Source: Apostichopus japonicus (taxonomy: Eukaryota; Echinodermata; Holothuroidea; Aspidochirotida; Stichopodidae). Taken from it: a DNA stretch of 64,000 bases. The stretch spans positions 12,138,678-12,202,677 of the forward strand of contig NC_092579.1 in the NCBI RefSeq assembly GCF_037975245.1, given 5' to 3'. A program made the translations under genes and the position numbers. The notes beneath the pieces were generated by a model. The model made no database searches, was not told the origin of the DNA, and saw nothing but the letters and a program-made list of their open reading frames with translations. Positions 9,701 through 23,267 of this stretch are shown in pieces (the first letter of the stretch is position 1; each line of letters begins with the position of its first letter).

Positions 9701-12700
9701 AAGTATTAGTTAATCCACCTAATATCTCAGTCCATACAGTGGCGCGATGGCTTGGCGCACTGTACGAGCTGATGATGGAGACTCTCTTTTGCATCCGTGG
9801 TTCGAACCCCGGTGGTGACGTCTTTTGCCGATCTTTTACAGCAAGTGCCTACACGGGGAGCTGTAAGTATTATTTAATCCACCTAATATCTCAGTCCATA
9901 CAGTGGCGCGATGGCTTGGCGCACTGTACGAGCCGATGATAGAGACTCTCTTTTGCATCCGTGGTTCGAACCCCGGTGATGACGTCTTTTACAGCAAGTG
10001 CCTACACGGGGAGCTGTAAGTATTAGTTAATCCACCTAATATCTCAGTCCATACAGTGGCGCGATGGCTTGGCGCACTGTGCGAGCTGATGATCGAGACT
10101 CTCTTTTGCATCCGTGGTTCGAACCCCGGTGGTGACGTCTTTTGCCGATCTTTTACAGCAAGTGCCTACACGGGGAGCTGTAAGTATTAGTTAATCCACC
10201 TAATATCTCAGTCCATACAGTGGCGCGATGGCTTGGCGCACTGTACGAGCTGATGATCGAGACTCTCTTTTGCATCCGTGGTTCGAACCCCGGTGATGAC
10301 GTCTTTTACAGCAAGTGCCTACACGGGGAGCTGTAAGTATTAGTTAATCCACCTAATATCTCAGTCAATACAGTGGCGCGATGGCTTGGCGCACTGTACG
10401 AGCTGATGATCGAGACTCTCTTTTGCATCCGTGGTTCGAACCCCGGGGGTGACGTCTTTTGCCGATCTTTTACAGCAAGTGCCTACACGGAGAGCTGTAA
10501 GTATTAGTTAATCCACCTAATATCTCAGTCCATACAGTGGCTCGATGGCTTGGCGCACTGTACGAGCTGATGATCGAGACTCTCTTTTGCATCCGTGGTT
10601 CGAACCCCGGTGATGACGTCTTTTACAGCAAGTGCCTACACGGGGAGCTGTAAGTATTAGTTAATCCACCTAATATCTCAGTCCATACAGTGGCGCGATG
10701 GCTTGGCGCACTGTACGAGCTGATGATCGAGACTCTCTTTTGCATCCGTGGTTCGAACCCCGGTGGTGACGTCTTTTGCCGATCTTTTACAGCAAGTGCC
10801 TACACGGAGAGCTGTAAGTTTTAGTTAATCCACCTAATATCTCAGTCCATACAGTGGCTCGATGGCTTGGCGCACTGTACGAGCTGATGATCGAGACTCT
10901 CTTTTGCATCCGTGGTTCGAACCCCGGTGATGACGTCTTTTACAGCAAGTGCCTACACGGGGAGCTGTAAGTATTAGTTAATCCACCTAATATCTCAGTC
11001 CATACAGTGGCGCGATGGCTTGGCGCACTGTACGAGCTGATGATGGAGACTCTCTTTTGCATCCGTGGTTCGAACCCCGGTGATGACGTCTTTTACAGCA
11101 AGTGCCTACACGGAGAGCTGTAAGTATTAGTTAATCCACCTAATATCTCAGTCCATACAGTGGCGCGATGGCTTGGCGCACTGTACGAGCTGATGATCGA
11201 GACTCTCTTTTGCATCCGTGGTTCGAACCCCGGTGGTGACGTCTTTTGCCGATCTTTTACAGCAAGTGCCTACACGGAGAGCTGTAAGTATTAGTTAATC
11301 CACCTAATATCTCAGTCCATACAGTGGCTCGATGGCTTGGCGCACTGTACGAGCTGATGATCGAGACTCTCTTTTGCATCCGTGGTTCGAACCCCGGTGA
11401 TGACTTCTTTTGCCGATTTTTTACAGCAAGTGCCTACACGGGGAGCTGTAAGTATTAGTTAATCCACCTAATATCTCAGTCCATACAGTGGCGCGATGGC
11501 TTGGCGCACTGTACGAGCTGATGATCGAGACTCTCTTTTGCATCCGTGGTTCGAACCCCGGTGATGACGTCTTTTACAGCAAGTGCCTACACGGGGAGCT
11601 GTAAGTATTAGTTAATCCACCTAATATCTCAGTCCATACAGTGGCGCGATGGCTTGGCGCACTGTACCAGCTGATGATCGAGACTCTCTTTTGCATCCGT
11701 GGTTCGAACCCCGGTGATGACGTCTTTTACAGCAAGTGCCTACACGGGGAGCTGTAAGTATTAGTTAATCCACCTAATATCTCAGTCCATACAGTGGCGC
11801 GATGGCTTGGCGCACTGTACGAGCTGATGATCGAGACTCTCTTTTGCATCCGTGGTTCGAACCCCGGTGGTGACGTCTTTTGCCGATCTTTTACAGCAAG
11901 TGCCTACACGGGGAGCTGTAAGTATAAGTTAATCCACCTAATATCTCAGTCCATACAGTGGCGCGATGGCTTGGCGCACTGTGCGAGCTGATCATCGAGA
12001 CTCTCTTTTGCATCCGTGGTTCGAACCCCGGTGGTGACTTCTTTTGCCGATCTTTTACAGCAAGTGCCTACACGGGGAGCTGTAAGTATTAGTTAATCCA
12101 CCTAATATCTCAGTCCATACAGTGGCGCGATGGCTTGGCGCACTGTACGAGCTGATGATGGAGACTCTCTTTTGCATCCGTGGTTCGAACCCCGGTGATG
12201 ACGTCTTTTACAGCAAGTGCCTACACAGAGAGCTGTAAGTATTAGTTAATCCACCTAATATCTCAGTCCATACAGTGGCGCGATGGCTTGGCGCACTGTA
12301 CGAGCTGATGATCGAGACTCTCTTTTGCATCCGTGGTTCGAACCCCGGTGGTGACGTCTTTTGCCGATCTTTTACAGCAAGTGCCTACACGGAGAGCTGT
12401 AAGTATTAGTTAATCCACCTAATATCTCAGTCCATACAGTGGCGCGATGGCTTGGCGCACTGTACGAGCTGATGATCGAGACTCTCTTTTGCATCCGTGG
12501 TTCGAACCCCGGTGATGACGTCTTTTACAGCAAGTGCCTACACGGGGAGCTGTAAGTATTAGTTAATCCACCTAATATCTCAGTCCATACAGTGGCGCGA
12601 TGGCTTGGCGCACTGTACCAGCTGATGATCGAGACTCTCTTTTGCATCCGTGGTTCGAACCCCGGTGATGACGTCTTTTACAGCAAGTGCCTACACGGGG

Positions 12701-13497
12701 AGCTGTAAGTATTAGTTAATCCACCTAATATCTCAGTCCATACAGTGGCGCGATGGCTTGGCGCACTGTACGAGCTGATGATCGAGACTCTCTTTTGCAT
12801 CCGTGGTTCGAACCCCGGTGGTGACGTCTTTTGCCGATCTTTTACAGCAAGTGCCTACACGGGGAGCTGTAAGTATAAGTTAATCCACCTAATATCTCAG
12901 TCCATACAGCGGCGCGATGGCTTGGCGCACTGTACGAGCTGATGATCGAGACTCTCTTTTGCATCCGTGGTTCGAACCCCGGTGGTGACGTCTTTTACAG
13001 CAAGTGCCTACACGGGGAGCTGTAAGTATTAGTTAATCCACCTAATATCTCAGTCCATACAGTGGCGCGATGGCTTGGCGCACTGTGCGAGCTGATCATC
13101 GAGACTCTCTTTTGCATCCGTGGTTCGAACCCCGGTGGTGACGTCTTTTGCCGCTCTTTTACAGCAAGTGCCTACACGGGGAGCTGTAAGTATTAGTTAA
13201 TCCACCTAATATCTCAGTCCATACAGTGGCGCGATGGCTTGGCGCACTGTACGAGCTGATGATCGAGACTCTCTTTTGCATCCGTGGTTCGAACCCCGGT
13301 GATGACGTCTTTTACAGCAAGTGCCTACACGGGGAGCTGTAAGTATTAGTTAATCCACCTAATATCTCAGTCAATACCGTGGCGCGATGGCTTGGCGCAC
13401 TGTACGAGCTGATGATCGAGACTCTCTTTTGCATCCGTGGTTCGAACCCCGGTGGTGACGTCTTTTGCCGATCTTTTACAGCAAGTGCCTACACGGA
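9701..13497 (+). repeat. Array segment between the duplicated LINE blocks, with imperfect ~951/1115-bp higher-order repeat
   Basis: This is satellite only. A series of variants (gatggag; ggtgg long; short; gtaccag short; gtataag long) occurs at about 10970-11920 and again at about 12080-12870. The offset is 951 bp for the later monomers and 1115 bp for the earlier ones, so one 164-bp monomer was gained or lost between the copies. Long and short monomers alternate irregularly. I see no gene. Confidence 0.8.
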
Positions 13498-14523
13498 GAG
13501 CTGTAAGTATTAGTTAATCCACCTAATATCTCAGTCCATACAGTGGCGCGATGGCTTGGCGCACTGTACGAGCTGATGATCGAGACTCTCTTTTGCATCC
13601 GTGGTTCGAACCCCGGTGGTGACGTCTTTTGCCGATCTTTTACAGCAAGTGCCTACACGGGGAGCTGTAAGTATTAGTTAATCCACCTAATACCTCAGTC
13701 CATACAGTGGCGCGATGGCTTGGCGCACTGTACGAGCTGATGATCGAGACTCTCTTTTGCATCCGTGGTTCGAACCCCGGTGGTGACGTCTTTTGCCGAT
13801 CTTTTACAGCAAGTGCCTAAACGGGGAGCTGTAAGTATTAGTTAATCCACCTAATATATCAGTCCATACAGTGGCGCGATGGCTTGGCGCAATGTACGAG
13901 CTGATGATCGAGACTCTCTTTTGCATCCGTGGTTCGAACCCCGGTGATGACGTCTTTTACAGCAAGTGCCTACACGGGGAGCTGTAAGTATTAGTTAATC
14001 CACCTAATATCTCAGTCCATACAGTGGCGCGATGGCTTGGCGCACTGTACCAGCTGATGATCGAGACTCTCTTTTGCATCCGTGTTTCGAACCCCGGTGG
14101 TGACGTCTTTTGCCGATCTTTTACAGCAAGTGCCTACACGGGGAGCTGTAAGTATTAGTTAATCCACCTAATATCTCAGTCCATACAGTGGCGCGATGGC
14201 TTGGCGCACTGTACGAGCTGATGATCGAGACTCTATTTTGCATCCGTGGTTCGAACCCCGGTGGTGACGTCTTTTGCCGATCTTTTACAGCAAGTGCCTA
14301 CACGGGGAGCTGTAAGTATTAGTTAATCCACCTAATATCTCAGTCCATACAGTGGCGCGATGGCTTGGCGCACTGTACGAGCTGATGATCGAGACTCTCT
14401 TTTGCATCCGTGGTTCCAACCCCGGTGATGACGTCTTTTGCCGATCTTTTACAGCAAGTGCCTACACGGGGAGCTGTAAGTATTAGTTAATCCACCTGAT
14501 ATCTCAGTCCATACAGTGGCGCG

Positions 14524-16128
14524 ATGGCTTGGCGCACTGTACTAGGAGTAGACATAGGTAATAATCGGGAAAAAGCTGAAATTGAAAATTGGGAGCAAAG
14601 AGTTAAGGTTTGCCAAGTACTCCTGAATCGGTGGAAAGGACGGAATCTGTCTTTAAAAGGCAAATCTTGCATCATTAATTCACTGGTAATTTCTCGCTTG
14701 GTTTATCTAGCAACTGTTTCCCCCATTCCCGAATGGGTTATAACAGCCCTACGGCGGAGTGTTACCGATTTTATCTGGAATGGCAAGAAGCCATCTATTC
14801 AGTATACAACTCTACTTTTACCATGTAACAAAGGGGGCCTTAATCTGAGTGATATTGGAGTTACTCGTGATGCATTAAGAATCAAGTATATCAGTAAGAT
14901 TTTAAGTAAAAATATTAATATGAAATTGAATAAGTTAATTATGTATTTTCTTAATCATTACGAAAACATGCAGCTAGGACTAAGTATTTTCCAAATCGTT
15001 CCCGACGACAAATCTATTCGGCTGCTCAGCCCATTTTATCGTGAAATGTTGTTAGCGTGGAAAAGGCTAAGTAGAGGTCAAGTAAGACCTCCACAAACAA
15101 GAGAAGAGATTCTCCACCAGCCAATTTTTCACAATCCTTTCATTCGTAATAGCAAAGATTCCACTCTTTTCAATAGTCATTTTATTGATGGTGGAATTAT
15201 CAGGGTTAGTGACCTCATGTATGAGATAATCCCTTCTCGCTTACCAGCTGAGGCGGTTCATGATTGCATTCATACAACTAATCCAAATAACCCCCTCTCT
15301 ATACAAGAAGTTCGGGAGTACATTGAAATAATATCTAAGGCAATCCCCGAAGAATGGATGACAGAAATCTATTCTTCAGATATAATTGTTTCTTGTCAGT
15401 TAGACATTGATATCGTGGTCACATTCACGAGTGGTTCTAAGGTTATAGACCCTTCTAAGCTTACGTGCAAACAGACGACTAGTCTGTTACGTAACAGTGT
15501 TGGCAAACCCCCTAAAGGAGAAAACCATTGGAATAACCAGTTTAGAGGTATCGAATTTGATAATCGCTGGAAAAACATCTATAGGAATCCGAAGTGTTTT
15601 CACGATGCTGATATCGACTTTAAAATTATGCACAATATTCTCTATACGAGCGATAAACTCTGCAAGTTTAACATTGTTGATACTCCAGATTGTACGTTTT
15701 GTGGTAAATCTATTGAAACGGTCATCCATCTATTCATTGACTGCCCTCTTATTTTCCCGTTGTGGAATACCGTGATAAAGAAACTTAACTGTATTTATAA
15801 CATCGACGACGTCAATCAATGGAGAGCCTCTACTCTTCTCGGACTGGGGCTTAGCAATAAACGCAGGGAAGGAATTCTTTGCGACTTTCTGCTAAATACT
15901 TATAAGCGTACAATCTGGAAAAGCCGAGCCATATGTCTTAACAATAATTACCATATTAATATCGAACGTTTCTTTCATAACAGTGTAAAGAAAAAAATAT
16001 ACCTCCTTTATAATGTGTATAACAGAAACAATAAAATTGAAACCTTTTTCGATCTATTTGCTCAAAGTGAAGTGGTGCTCTCTAAAAGCAACTTCACGAC
16101 CTATACGTACAATTTCGACAGAGGTTAG
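14524..16128 (+). CDS. Tx1/L1-like LINE ORF2 C-terminal fragment, second copy
   Basis: The 534-residue product is identical to that of 6846-8450: thumb/connector region and the C390/C393/H402/C407 zinc motif, with no catalytic RT core and no endonuclease. It also begins at a satellite ATG read in frame into the insert. The identity of both copies reflects recent segmental duplication, not selection. It is a truncated, non-autonomous fragment. Confidence 0.85.
   Translation: MAWRTVLGVDIGNNREKAEIENWEQRVKVCQVLLNRWKGRNLSLKGKSCIINSLVISRLVYLATVSPIPEWVITALRRSVTDFIWNGKKPSIQYTTLLLPCNKGGLNLSDIGVTRDALRIKYISKILSKNINMKLNKLIMYFLNHYENMQLGLSIFQIVPDDKSIRLLSPFYREMLLAWKRLSRGQVRPPQTREEILHQPIFHNPFIRNSKDSTLFNSHFIDGGIIRVSDLMYEIIPSRLPAEAVHDCIHTTNPNNPLSIQEVREYIEIISKAIPEEWMTEIYSSDIIVSCQLDIDIVVTFTSGSKVIDPSKLTCKQTTSLLRNSVGKPPKGENHWNNQFRGIEFDNRWKNIYRNPKCFHDADIDFKIMHNILYTSDKLCKFNIVDTPDCTFCGKSIETVIHLFIDCPLIFPLWNTVIKKLNCIYNIDDVNQWRASTLLGLGLSNKRREGILCDFLLNTYKRTIWKSRAICLNNNYHINIERFFHNSVKKKIYLLYNVYNRNNKIETFFDLFAQSEVVLSKSNFTTYTYNFDRG
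14529..14542 (+). repeat. Target-site duplication, left arm (LINE copy 2)
   Basis: TTGGCGCACTGTAC at the 5' junction is repeated at 16480-16493. It is identical to the site of copy 1. Confidence 0.92.
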
Positions 16129-16479
16129 TGTCCATTTAGTTAGATTTTATTGGAAATAGTTTTTTACTCTGCCTTAATGTTTCAAGGTAATTGCGTTATT
16201 TATCTCCGAATTTATTCATTTTATCACATTCTCATCTTCTACATAAGTTCACTGGGACCTAAAGCAAAGATGTAAAGGACGTAAAACACGTCTCGGAAAC
16301 TCAGTAACCGTATTTACAGTATTCAATTTTGAAGTGTCGCTTAAAAAGCAACATTTGCGAGTTATTACAATTAATTTTATTATTATTTTCACATTTTCTG
16401 TAAAATTTCATTATATGTAGTGTTTTGAGATGGGTGAGCCAGTGGGCTCGCCTACCAATAAAAGAGAAAAAAAAAAAAA
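14543..16479 (+). mobile_element. 5'-truncated Tx1/L1-like non-LTR retrotransposon, copy 2
   Basis: At 1937 bp it is one base longer than copy 1, because its tail (16467-16479) has 13 A instead of 12. I found one substitution in the 3' UTR (16403 A versus 8725 T). It has the same 5' truncation point, the same hairpin and the same flanking duplication. Confidence 0.9.
16431..16462 (+). terminator. LINE 3' hairpin and AATAAA, copy 2
   Basis: The stem-loop is the same as in copy 1 (16431-16454), with AATAAA at 16457-16462 immediately before the A tail. Confidence 0.65.
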
Positions 16480-16493
16480 TTGGCGCACTGTAC
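16480..16493 (+). repeat. Target-site duplication, right arm (LINE copy 2)
   Basis: TTGGCGCACTGTAC follows the A tail, matching 14529-14542. Confidence 0.92.
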
Positions 16494-17379
16494 GAGCTGA
16501 TGATCGAGACTCTCTTTTGCATCCGTGGTTCGAACCCCGGTGGTGACGTCTTTTGCCGATCTTTTACAGCAAGTGCCTACACGGGGAGCTGTAAGTATTA
16601 GTTAATCCACCTAATATCTCAGTCCATACAGTGGCGCGATGGCTTGGCGCACTGTACGAGCTGATGATCGAGACTCTCTTTTGCATCCGTGGTTCGAACC
16701 CCGGTGATGACGTCTTTTACAGCAAGTAACTACACGGGGAGCTGTAAGTATTAGTTAATCCACCTAATATCTCAGTCCATACAGTGGCGCGATGGCTTGG
16801 CGCACTGTACGAGCTGATGATGGAGACTCTCTTTTGCATCCGTGGTTCGAACCCCGGTGATGACGTCTTTTACAGCAAGTGCCTACACGGAGAGCTGTAA
16901 GTATTAGTTAATCCACCTAATATCTCAGTCCATACAGTGGCGCGATGGCTTGGCGCACTGTACGAGCTGATGATCGAGACTCTCTTTTGCATCCGTGGTT
17001 CGAACCCCGGTGGTGACGTCTTTTGCCGATCTTTTACAGCAAGTGCCTACACGGAGAGCTGTAAGTATTAGTTAATCCACCTAATATCTCAGTCCATACA
17101 GTGGCTCGATGGCTTGGCGCACTGTACGAGCTGATGATCGAGACTCTCTTTTGCATCCGTGGTTCGAACCCCGGTGATGACTTCTTTTGCCGATTTTTTA
17201 CAGCAAGTGCCTACACGGGGAGCTGTAAGTATTAGTTAATCCACCTAATATCTCAGTCCATACAGTGGCGCGATGGCTTGGCGCACTGTACCAGCTGATG
17301 ATCGAGACTCTCTTTTGCATCCGTGGTTCGAACCCCGGTGATGACGTCTTTTACAGCAAGTGCCTACACGGGGAGCTGT

Positions 17380-20107
17380 TAGTATTAGTTAATCCACCTA
17401 ATATCTCAGTCAATACAGTGGCGCGATGGCTTGGCGCACTGTACGAGCTGATGATCGAGACTCTCTTTTGCATCCGTGGTTCGAACCCCGGTGATGACGT
17501 CTTTTACAGCAAGTGCCTACACGGGGAGCTGTAAGTATTAGTTAATCCACCTAATATCTCAGTCCATACAGTGGCGCGATGGCTTGGCGCACTGTACGAG
17601 CTGATGATCGAGACTCTCTTTTGCATCCGTGGTTCGAAACCCTGGTGGTGACGTCTTTTGCCGATCTTTTACAGCAAGTGCCTACACGGGGAGCTGTAAG
17701 TATTAGTTAATCCACCTAATATCTCAGTCCATACAGTGGCGCGATGGCTTGGCGCACTGTACGAGCTGATGATCGAGACTCTCTTTTGCATCCGTGGTTC
17801 GAAACCCTGGTGGTGACGTCTTTTGCCGATCTTTTACAGCAAGTGCCTACACGGGGAGCTGTAAGTATTAGTTAATCCACCTAATATCTCAGTCCATACA
17901 GTGGCGCGATGGCTTGGCGCACTGTGCGAGCTGATGATCGAGACTCTCTTTTGCATCCGTGGTTCGAACCCCGGTGATGACGTCTTTTACAGCAAGTGCC
18001 TACACGGGGAGCTGTAAGTATTAGTTAATCCACCTAATATCTCAGTCCATACAGTGGCGCGATGGCTTGGCGCACTGTACGAGCTGATGATCGAGACTCT
18101 CTTTTGCATCCGTGGTTCGAACCCCGGTGATGACATCTTTTGCCCATCTTTTACAGCAAGTGCCTACACGGAGAGCTGTAAGTATTAGTTAATCCACCTG
18201 ATATCTCAGTCCATACAGTGGCGCGATGGCTTGGCGCACTGTACGAGCTGATGATCGAGACTCTCTTTTGCATCCGTGGTTCGAACCCCGGTGGTGACGT
18301 CTTTTGCCGATCTTTTACAGCAAGTGCCTACACAGAGAGCTGTAAGTATTAGTTAATCCACCTAATATCTCAGTCCATACAGTGGCGCGATGGCTTGGCG
18401 CACTGTACGAGCTGATGATCGAGACTCTCTTTTGCATCCGTGGTTCGAACCCCGGTGATGACATCTTTTGCCCATCTTTTACAGCAAGTGCCTACACGGA
18501 GAGCTGTAAGTATTAGTTAATCCACCTGATATCTCAGTCCATACAGTGGCGCGATGGCTTGGCGCACTGTACGAGCTGATGATCGAGACTCTCTTTTGCA
18601 TCCGTGGTTCGAACCCCGGTGATGACGTCTTTTACAGCAAGTGCCTACACGGGGAGCTGTAAGTATTAGTTAATCCACCTAATATCTCAGTCCATACAGT
18701 GGCGCGATGGCTTGGCGCACTGTACGAGCTGATGATCGAGACTCTCTTTTGCATCCGTGGTTCGAACCCCGGTGATGACGTCTTTTGCCGATCTTTTACA
18801 GCAAGTGCCTACACGGAGAGCTGTAAGTATTAGTTAATCCACCTAATATCTCAGTCCATACAGTGGCGCGATGGCTTGGCGCACTGTACGAGCTGATGAT
18901 CGAGACTCTCTTTTGCATCCGTGGTTCGAAACCCCGGTGATGACATCTTTTGCCGATCTTTTACAGCAAGTGCCTACACGGAGAGCTGTAAGTATTAGTT
19001 AATCCACCTAATATCTCAGTCCATACAGTGGCGCGATGGCTTGGCGCACTGTACGAGCTGATGATCGAGACTCTCTTTTGCATCCGTGGTTCGAACCCCG
19101 GTGTTGACGTCTTTTGCCGATCTTTTACAGCAAGTGCCTACACGGAGAGCTGTAAGTATTAGTTAATCCACCTAATATCTCAGTCCATACAGTGGCTCGA
19201 TGGCTTGGCGCACTGTGCGAGCTGATGATCGAGACTCTCTTTTGCATCCGTGGTTCGAACCCCGGTGATGACGTCTTTTACAGCAAGTGCCTACACGGGG
19301 AGCTGTAAGTATTAGTTAATCCACCTAATATCTCAGTCCATACAGTGGCGCGATGGCTTGGCGCACTGTACGAGCTGATGATCGAGACTCTCTTTTGCAT
19401 CCGTGGTTCGAACCCCGGTGGTGACGTCTATTGCCGATCTTTTACAGCAAGTGCCTACACGGGGAGCTGTAAGTATTAGTTAATCCACCTAATATCTCAG
19501 TCCATACAGTGGCGCGATGGCTTGGCGCACTGTACGAGCTGATGATCGAGACTCTCTTTTGCATCCGTGGTTCGAACCCCGGTGATGACGTCTATTACAG
19601 CAAGTGCCTACACGGGGAGCTGTAAGTATTAGTTAATCCACCTAATATCTCAGTCCATACAGTGGCGCGATGGCTTGGCGCACTGTGCGAGCTGATGATC
19701 GAGACTCTCTTTTGCATCCGTGGTTCGAACCCCGGTGGTGACGTCTTTTGCCGATCTTTTACAGCAAGTGCCTACACGGGGAGCTGTAAGTATTAGTTAA
19801 TCCACCTAATATCTCAGTCCATACAGTGGCGCGATGGCTTGGCGCACTGTACGAGCTGATGATCGAGACTCTCTCTTGCATCCGTGGTTCGAACCCCGGT
19901 GATGACGTCTTTTACAGCAAGTGCCTACACGGGGAGCTGTAAGTATTAGTTAATCCACCTAATATCTCAGTCCATACAGTGGCGTGATGGCTTGGCGCAC
20001 TGTACGAGCTGATGATCGAGACTCTCTTTTGCATCCGTGGTTCGAAACCCCGGTGGTGACGTCTTTTGCCGATCTTTTACAGCAAGTGCCTACACGGGGA
20101 GCTGTAA
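17380..20107 (+). repeat. Array segment with gaaaccctgg, gatgacatc and gcccatc variants
   Basis: This is satellite only, a mix of 164-, 165- and 153-bp monomers. Several carry an extra A before the B-box C run (gaaaccccgg) or gatgacatc, and these variants recur in small groups, as at 18.1-18.2 and 18.4-18.5 kb. I see no gene or mobile element. Confidence 0.85.
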
Positions 20108-22314
20108 GTATTAGTTAATCCACCTAATATCTCAGTCCATACAGTGGCGCGATGGCTTGGCGCACTGTACGAGCTGATGATCGAGACTCTCTTTTGCATC
20201 CGTGGTTCGAACCCCGGTGATGACGTCTTTTACAGCAAGTGCCTACACGGGGAGCTGTAAGTATTAGTTAATCCACCTAATATCTCAGTCAATACAGTGG
20301 CGCGATGGCTTGGCGCACTGTACGAGCTGATGATCGAGACTCTCTTTTGCATCCGTGGTTCGAACCCCGGTGGTGACGTCTTTTGCCGATCTTTTACAGC
20401 AAGTGCCTACACGGAGAGCTGTAAGTATTAGTTAATCCACCTAATATCTCAGTCCATACAGTGGCTCGAAGGCTTGGCGCACTGTACGAGCTGATGATCG
20501 AGACTCTCTTTTGCATCCGTGGTTCGAACCCCGGTGATGACGTCTTTTACAGCAAGTGCCTACACGGGGAACTGTAAGTATTAGTTAATCCACCTAATAT
20601 CTCAGTCCATACAGTGGCGCGATGGCTTGGCGCACTGTACGAGCTGATGATCGAGACTCTCTTTTGCATCCGTGGTTCGAACCCCGGTGATGACGTCTAT
20701 TGCCGATCTTTTACAGCAAGTGCCTACACGGGGAGCTGTAAGTATTAGTTAATCCACCTAATATCTCAGTCCATACAGTACGCGATAGCTTGGCGCACTG
20801 TACGAGCTGATGATCGAGACTCTCTTTTGCATCCGTGGTTCCAACCCCGGTGGTGACGTCTTTTACAGCAAGTGCCTACACGGGGAGCTGTAAGTATTAG
20901 TTAATCCACCTAATATCTCAGTCCATACAGTGGCGCGATGGCTTGGCGCACTGTGCGAGCTGATGATCGAGACTCTCTTTTGCATCCGTGGTTCGAACCC
21001 CGGTGGTGACGTCTTTTGCCGATCTTTTACAGCAAGTGCCTACACGGAGAGCTGTAAGTATTAGTTAATCCACCTAATATCTCAGTCCATACAGTGGCGC
21101 GATGGCTTGGCGCACTGTACGAGCTGATGATCGAGACTCTCTTTTGCAACCGTGGTTCGAACCCCGGTGATGACGTCTTTTACAGCAAGTGCCTACACGG
21201 GGAGCTGTAAGTATTAGTTAATCCACCTAATATCTCAGTCCATACAGTGGCGCGATGGCTTGGCGCATTGTACGAGCTGATGATCGAGACTCTCTTTTGC
21301 ATCCGTGGTTCGAACCCCGGTGATGACGTCTTTTACAGCAAGTGCCTACACGGGGAGCTGTTAGTATTAGTTAATCCACCTAATATCTCAGTCAATACAG
21401 TGGCGCGATGGCTTGGCGGACTGTACGAGCTGATGATCGAGACTCTCTTTTGCATCCGTGGTTCGAACCCCGGTGGTGACGTCTTTTGCCGATCTTTTAC
21501 AGCAAGTGCCTACCCGGAGAGCTGTAAGTATTAGTTAATCCACCTAATATCTCAGTCCATACAGTGGCTCGAAGGCTTGGCGCACTGTACGAGCTGATGA
21601 TCGAGACTCTCTTTTGCATCCGTGGTTCGAACCCCGGTGATGACGTCGTTTACAGCAAGTGCCTACACAAGGAACTGTAAGTATTAGTTAATCCACCTAA
21701 TATCTCAGTCCATACAGTGGCGCGATGGCTTGGCGCACTGTACGAGCTGATGATCGAGACTCTCTTTTGCATCCGTGGTTCGAACCCCGGTGGTGACGTC
21801 TATTGCCGATCTTTTACAGCAAGTGCCTACACGGGGAGCTGTAAGTATTAGTTAATCCACCTAATATCTCAGTCCATACAGTGGCGCGATAGCTTGGCGC
21901 ACTGTACGAGCTGATGATCGAGACTCTCTTTTGCATCCGTGGTTCCAACCCCGGTGATGACGTCTTTTACAGCAAGTGCCTACACGGGGAGCTGTAAGTA
22001 TTAGTTAATCCACCTAATATCTCAGTCCATACAGTGGCGCGATGGCTTGGCGCACTGTGCGAGCTGATGATCGAGACTCTCTTTTGCATCCGTGGTTCGA
22101 ACCCCGGTGGTGACGTCTTTTGCCGATCTTTTACAGCAAGTGCCTACACGGAGAGCTGTAAGTATTAGTTAATCCACCTAATATCTCAGTCCATACAGTG
22201 GCGCGATGGCTTGGCGCACTGTACGAGCTGATGATCGAGACTCTCTTTTGCATCCGTGGTTCGAACCCCGGTGATGACGTCTTTTACAGCAAGTGCCTAC
22301 ACGGGGAACTGTAA
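20108..22314 (+). repeat. Tandem higher-order repeat: 7-mer of 1103/1104 bp, two copies
   Basis: Units 20108-21210 and 21211-22314 share the order: short; tcaatacag long with cacggagag-type end; gctcgaagg short; gacgtctattg long; gcgatagc with ttccaacc short; gtgcgag long; short. The length fits three long and four short monomers (1104), with one base missing in the first copy near 20780. A partial third repeat follows to about 22.5 kb. Confidence 0.85.
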
Positions 22315-23267
22315 GTATTAGTTAATCCACCTAATATCTCAGTCCATACAGTGGCGCGATGGCTTGGCGCACTGTACGAGCTGATGATCGAGACTCTCTT
22401 TTGCATCCGTGGTTCGAACCCCGGTGATGACGTCTTTTACAGCAAGTGCCTACACGGGGAGCTGTTAGTATTAGTTAATCCACCTAATATCTCAGTCAAT
22501 ACAGTAGCGCGATGGCTTGGCGCACTGTACGAGCTGATGATCGAGACTCTCTTTTGCATCCGTGGTTCGAACCCCGGTGATGACGTCTTTTACAGCAAGT
22601 GCCTACACGGGGAGCTGTAAGTATTAGTTCATCCACCTAATATCTCAGTCCATACAGTGGCGCGATGGCTTGGCGCACTGTACGAGCTGATGATCGAGAC
22701 TCTCTTTTGCATCCGTGGTTCGAAACCCTGGTGGTGACGTCTTTTGCCGATCTTTTACAGCAAGTGCCTACACGGGGAGCTGTAAGTATTAGTTAATCCA
22801 CCTAATATCTCAGTCCATACAGTGGCGCGATGGCTTGGCGCACTGTACGAGCTGATGATCGAGACTCTCTTTTGCATCCGTGGTTCGAAACCCCGGTGGT
22901 GACGTCTTTTGCCGATCTTTTACAGCAAGTGCCTACACGGGGAGCTGTAAGTATTAGTTAATCCACCTAATATCTCAGTCCATACAGTGGCGCGATGGCT
23001 TGGCGCACTGTGCGAGCTGATGATCGAGACTCTCTTTTGCATCCGTGGTTCGAACCCCGGTGATGACGTCTTTTACAGCAAGTGCCTACACGGGGAGCTG
23101 TAAGTATTAGTTAATCCACCTAATATCTCAGTCCATACAGTGGCGCGATGGCTTGGCGCACTGTACGAGCTGATGATCGAGACTCTCTTTTGCATCCGTG
23201 GTTCGAACCCCGGTGGTGACGTCTATTGCCGATCTTTTACAGCAAGTGCCTACACGGGGAGCTGTAA

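Larger units (their letters stand above)
13498..17379 (+). repeat. Segmental duplication, right copy, carrying the LINE insertion
   Basis: This is the counterpart of 5820-9700, with the same LINE at the same base of the same monomer and the same private variants in flanking monomers on both sides. The shared flanks show that the two LINE copies come from duplication of one insertion and not from two independent insertions into the same site. Confidence 0.9.

Noticed and set aside
14543-16479. Second LINE as an independent site-specific insertion
   Set aside because: Flanking monomers on both sides share private variants with copy 1, so it is a segmental duplication of one event.
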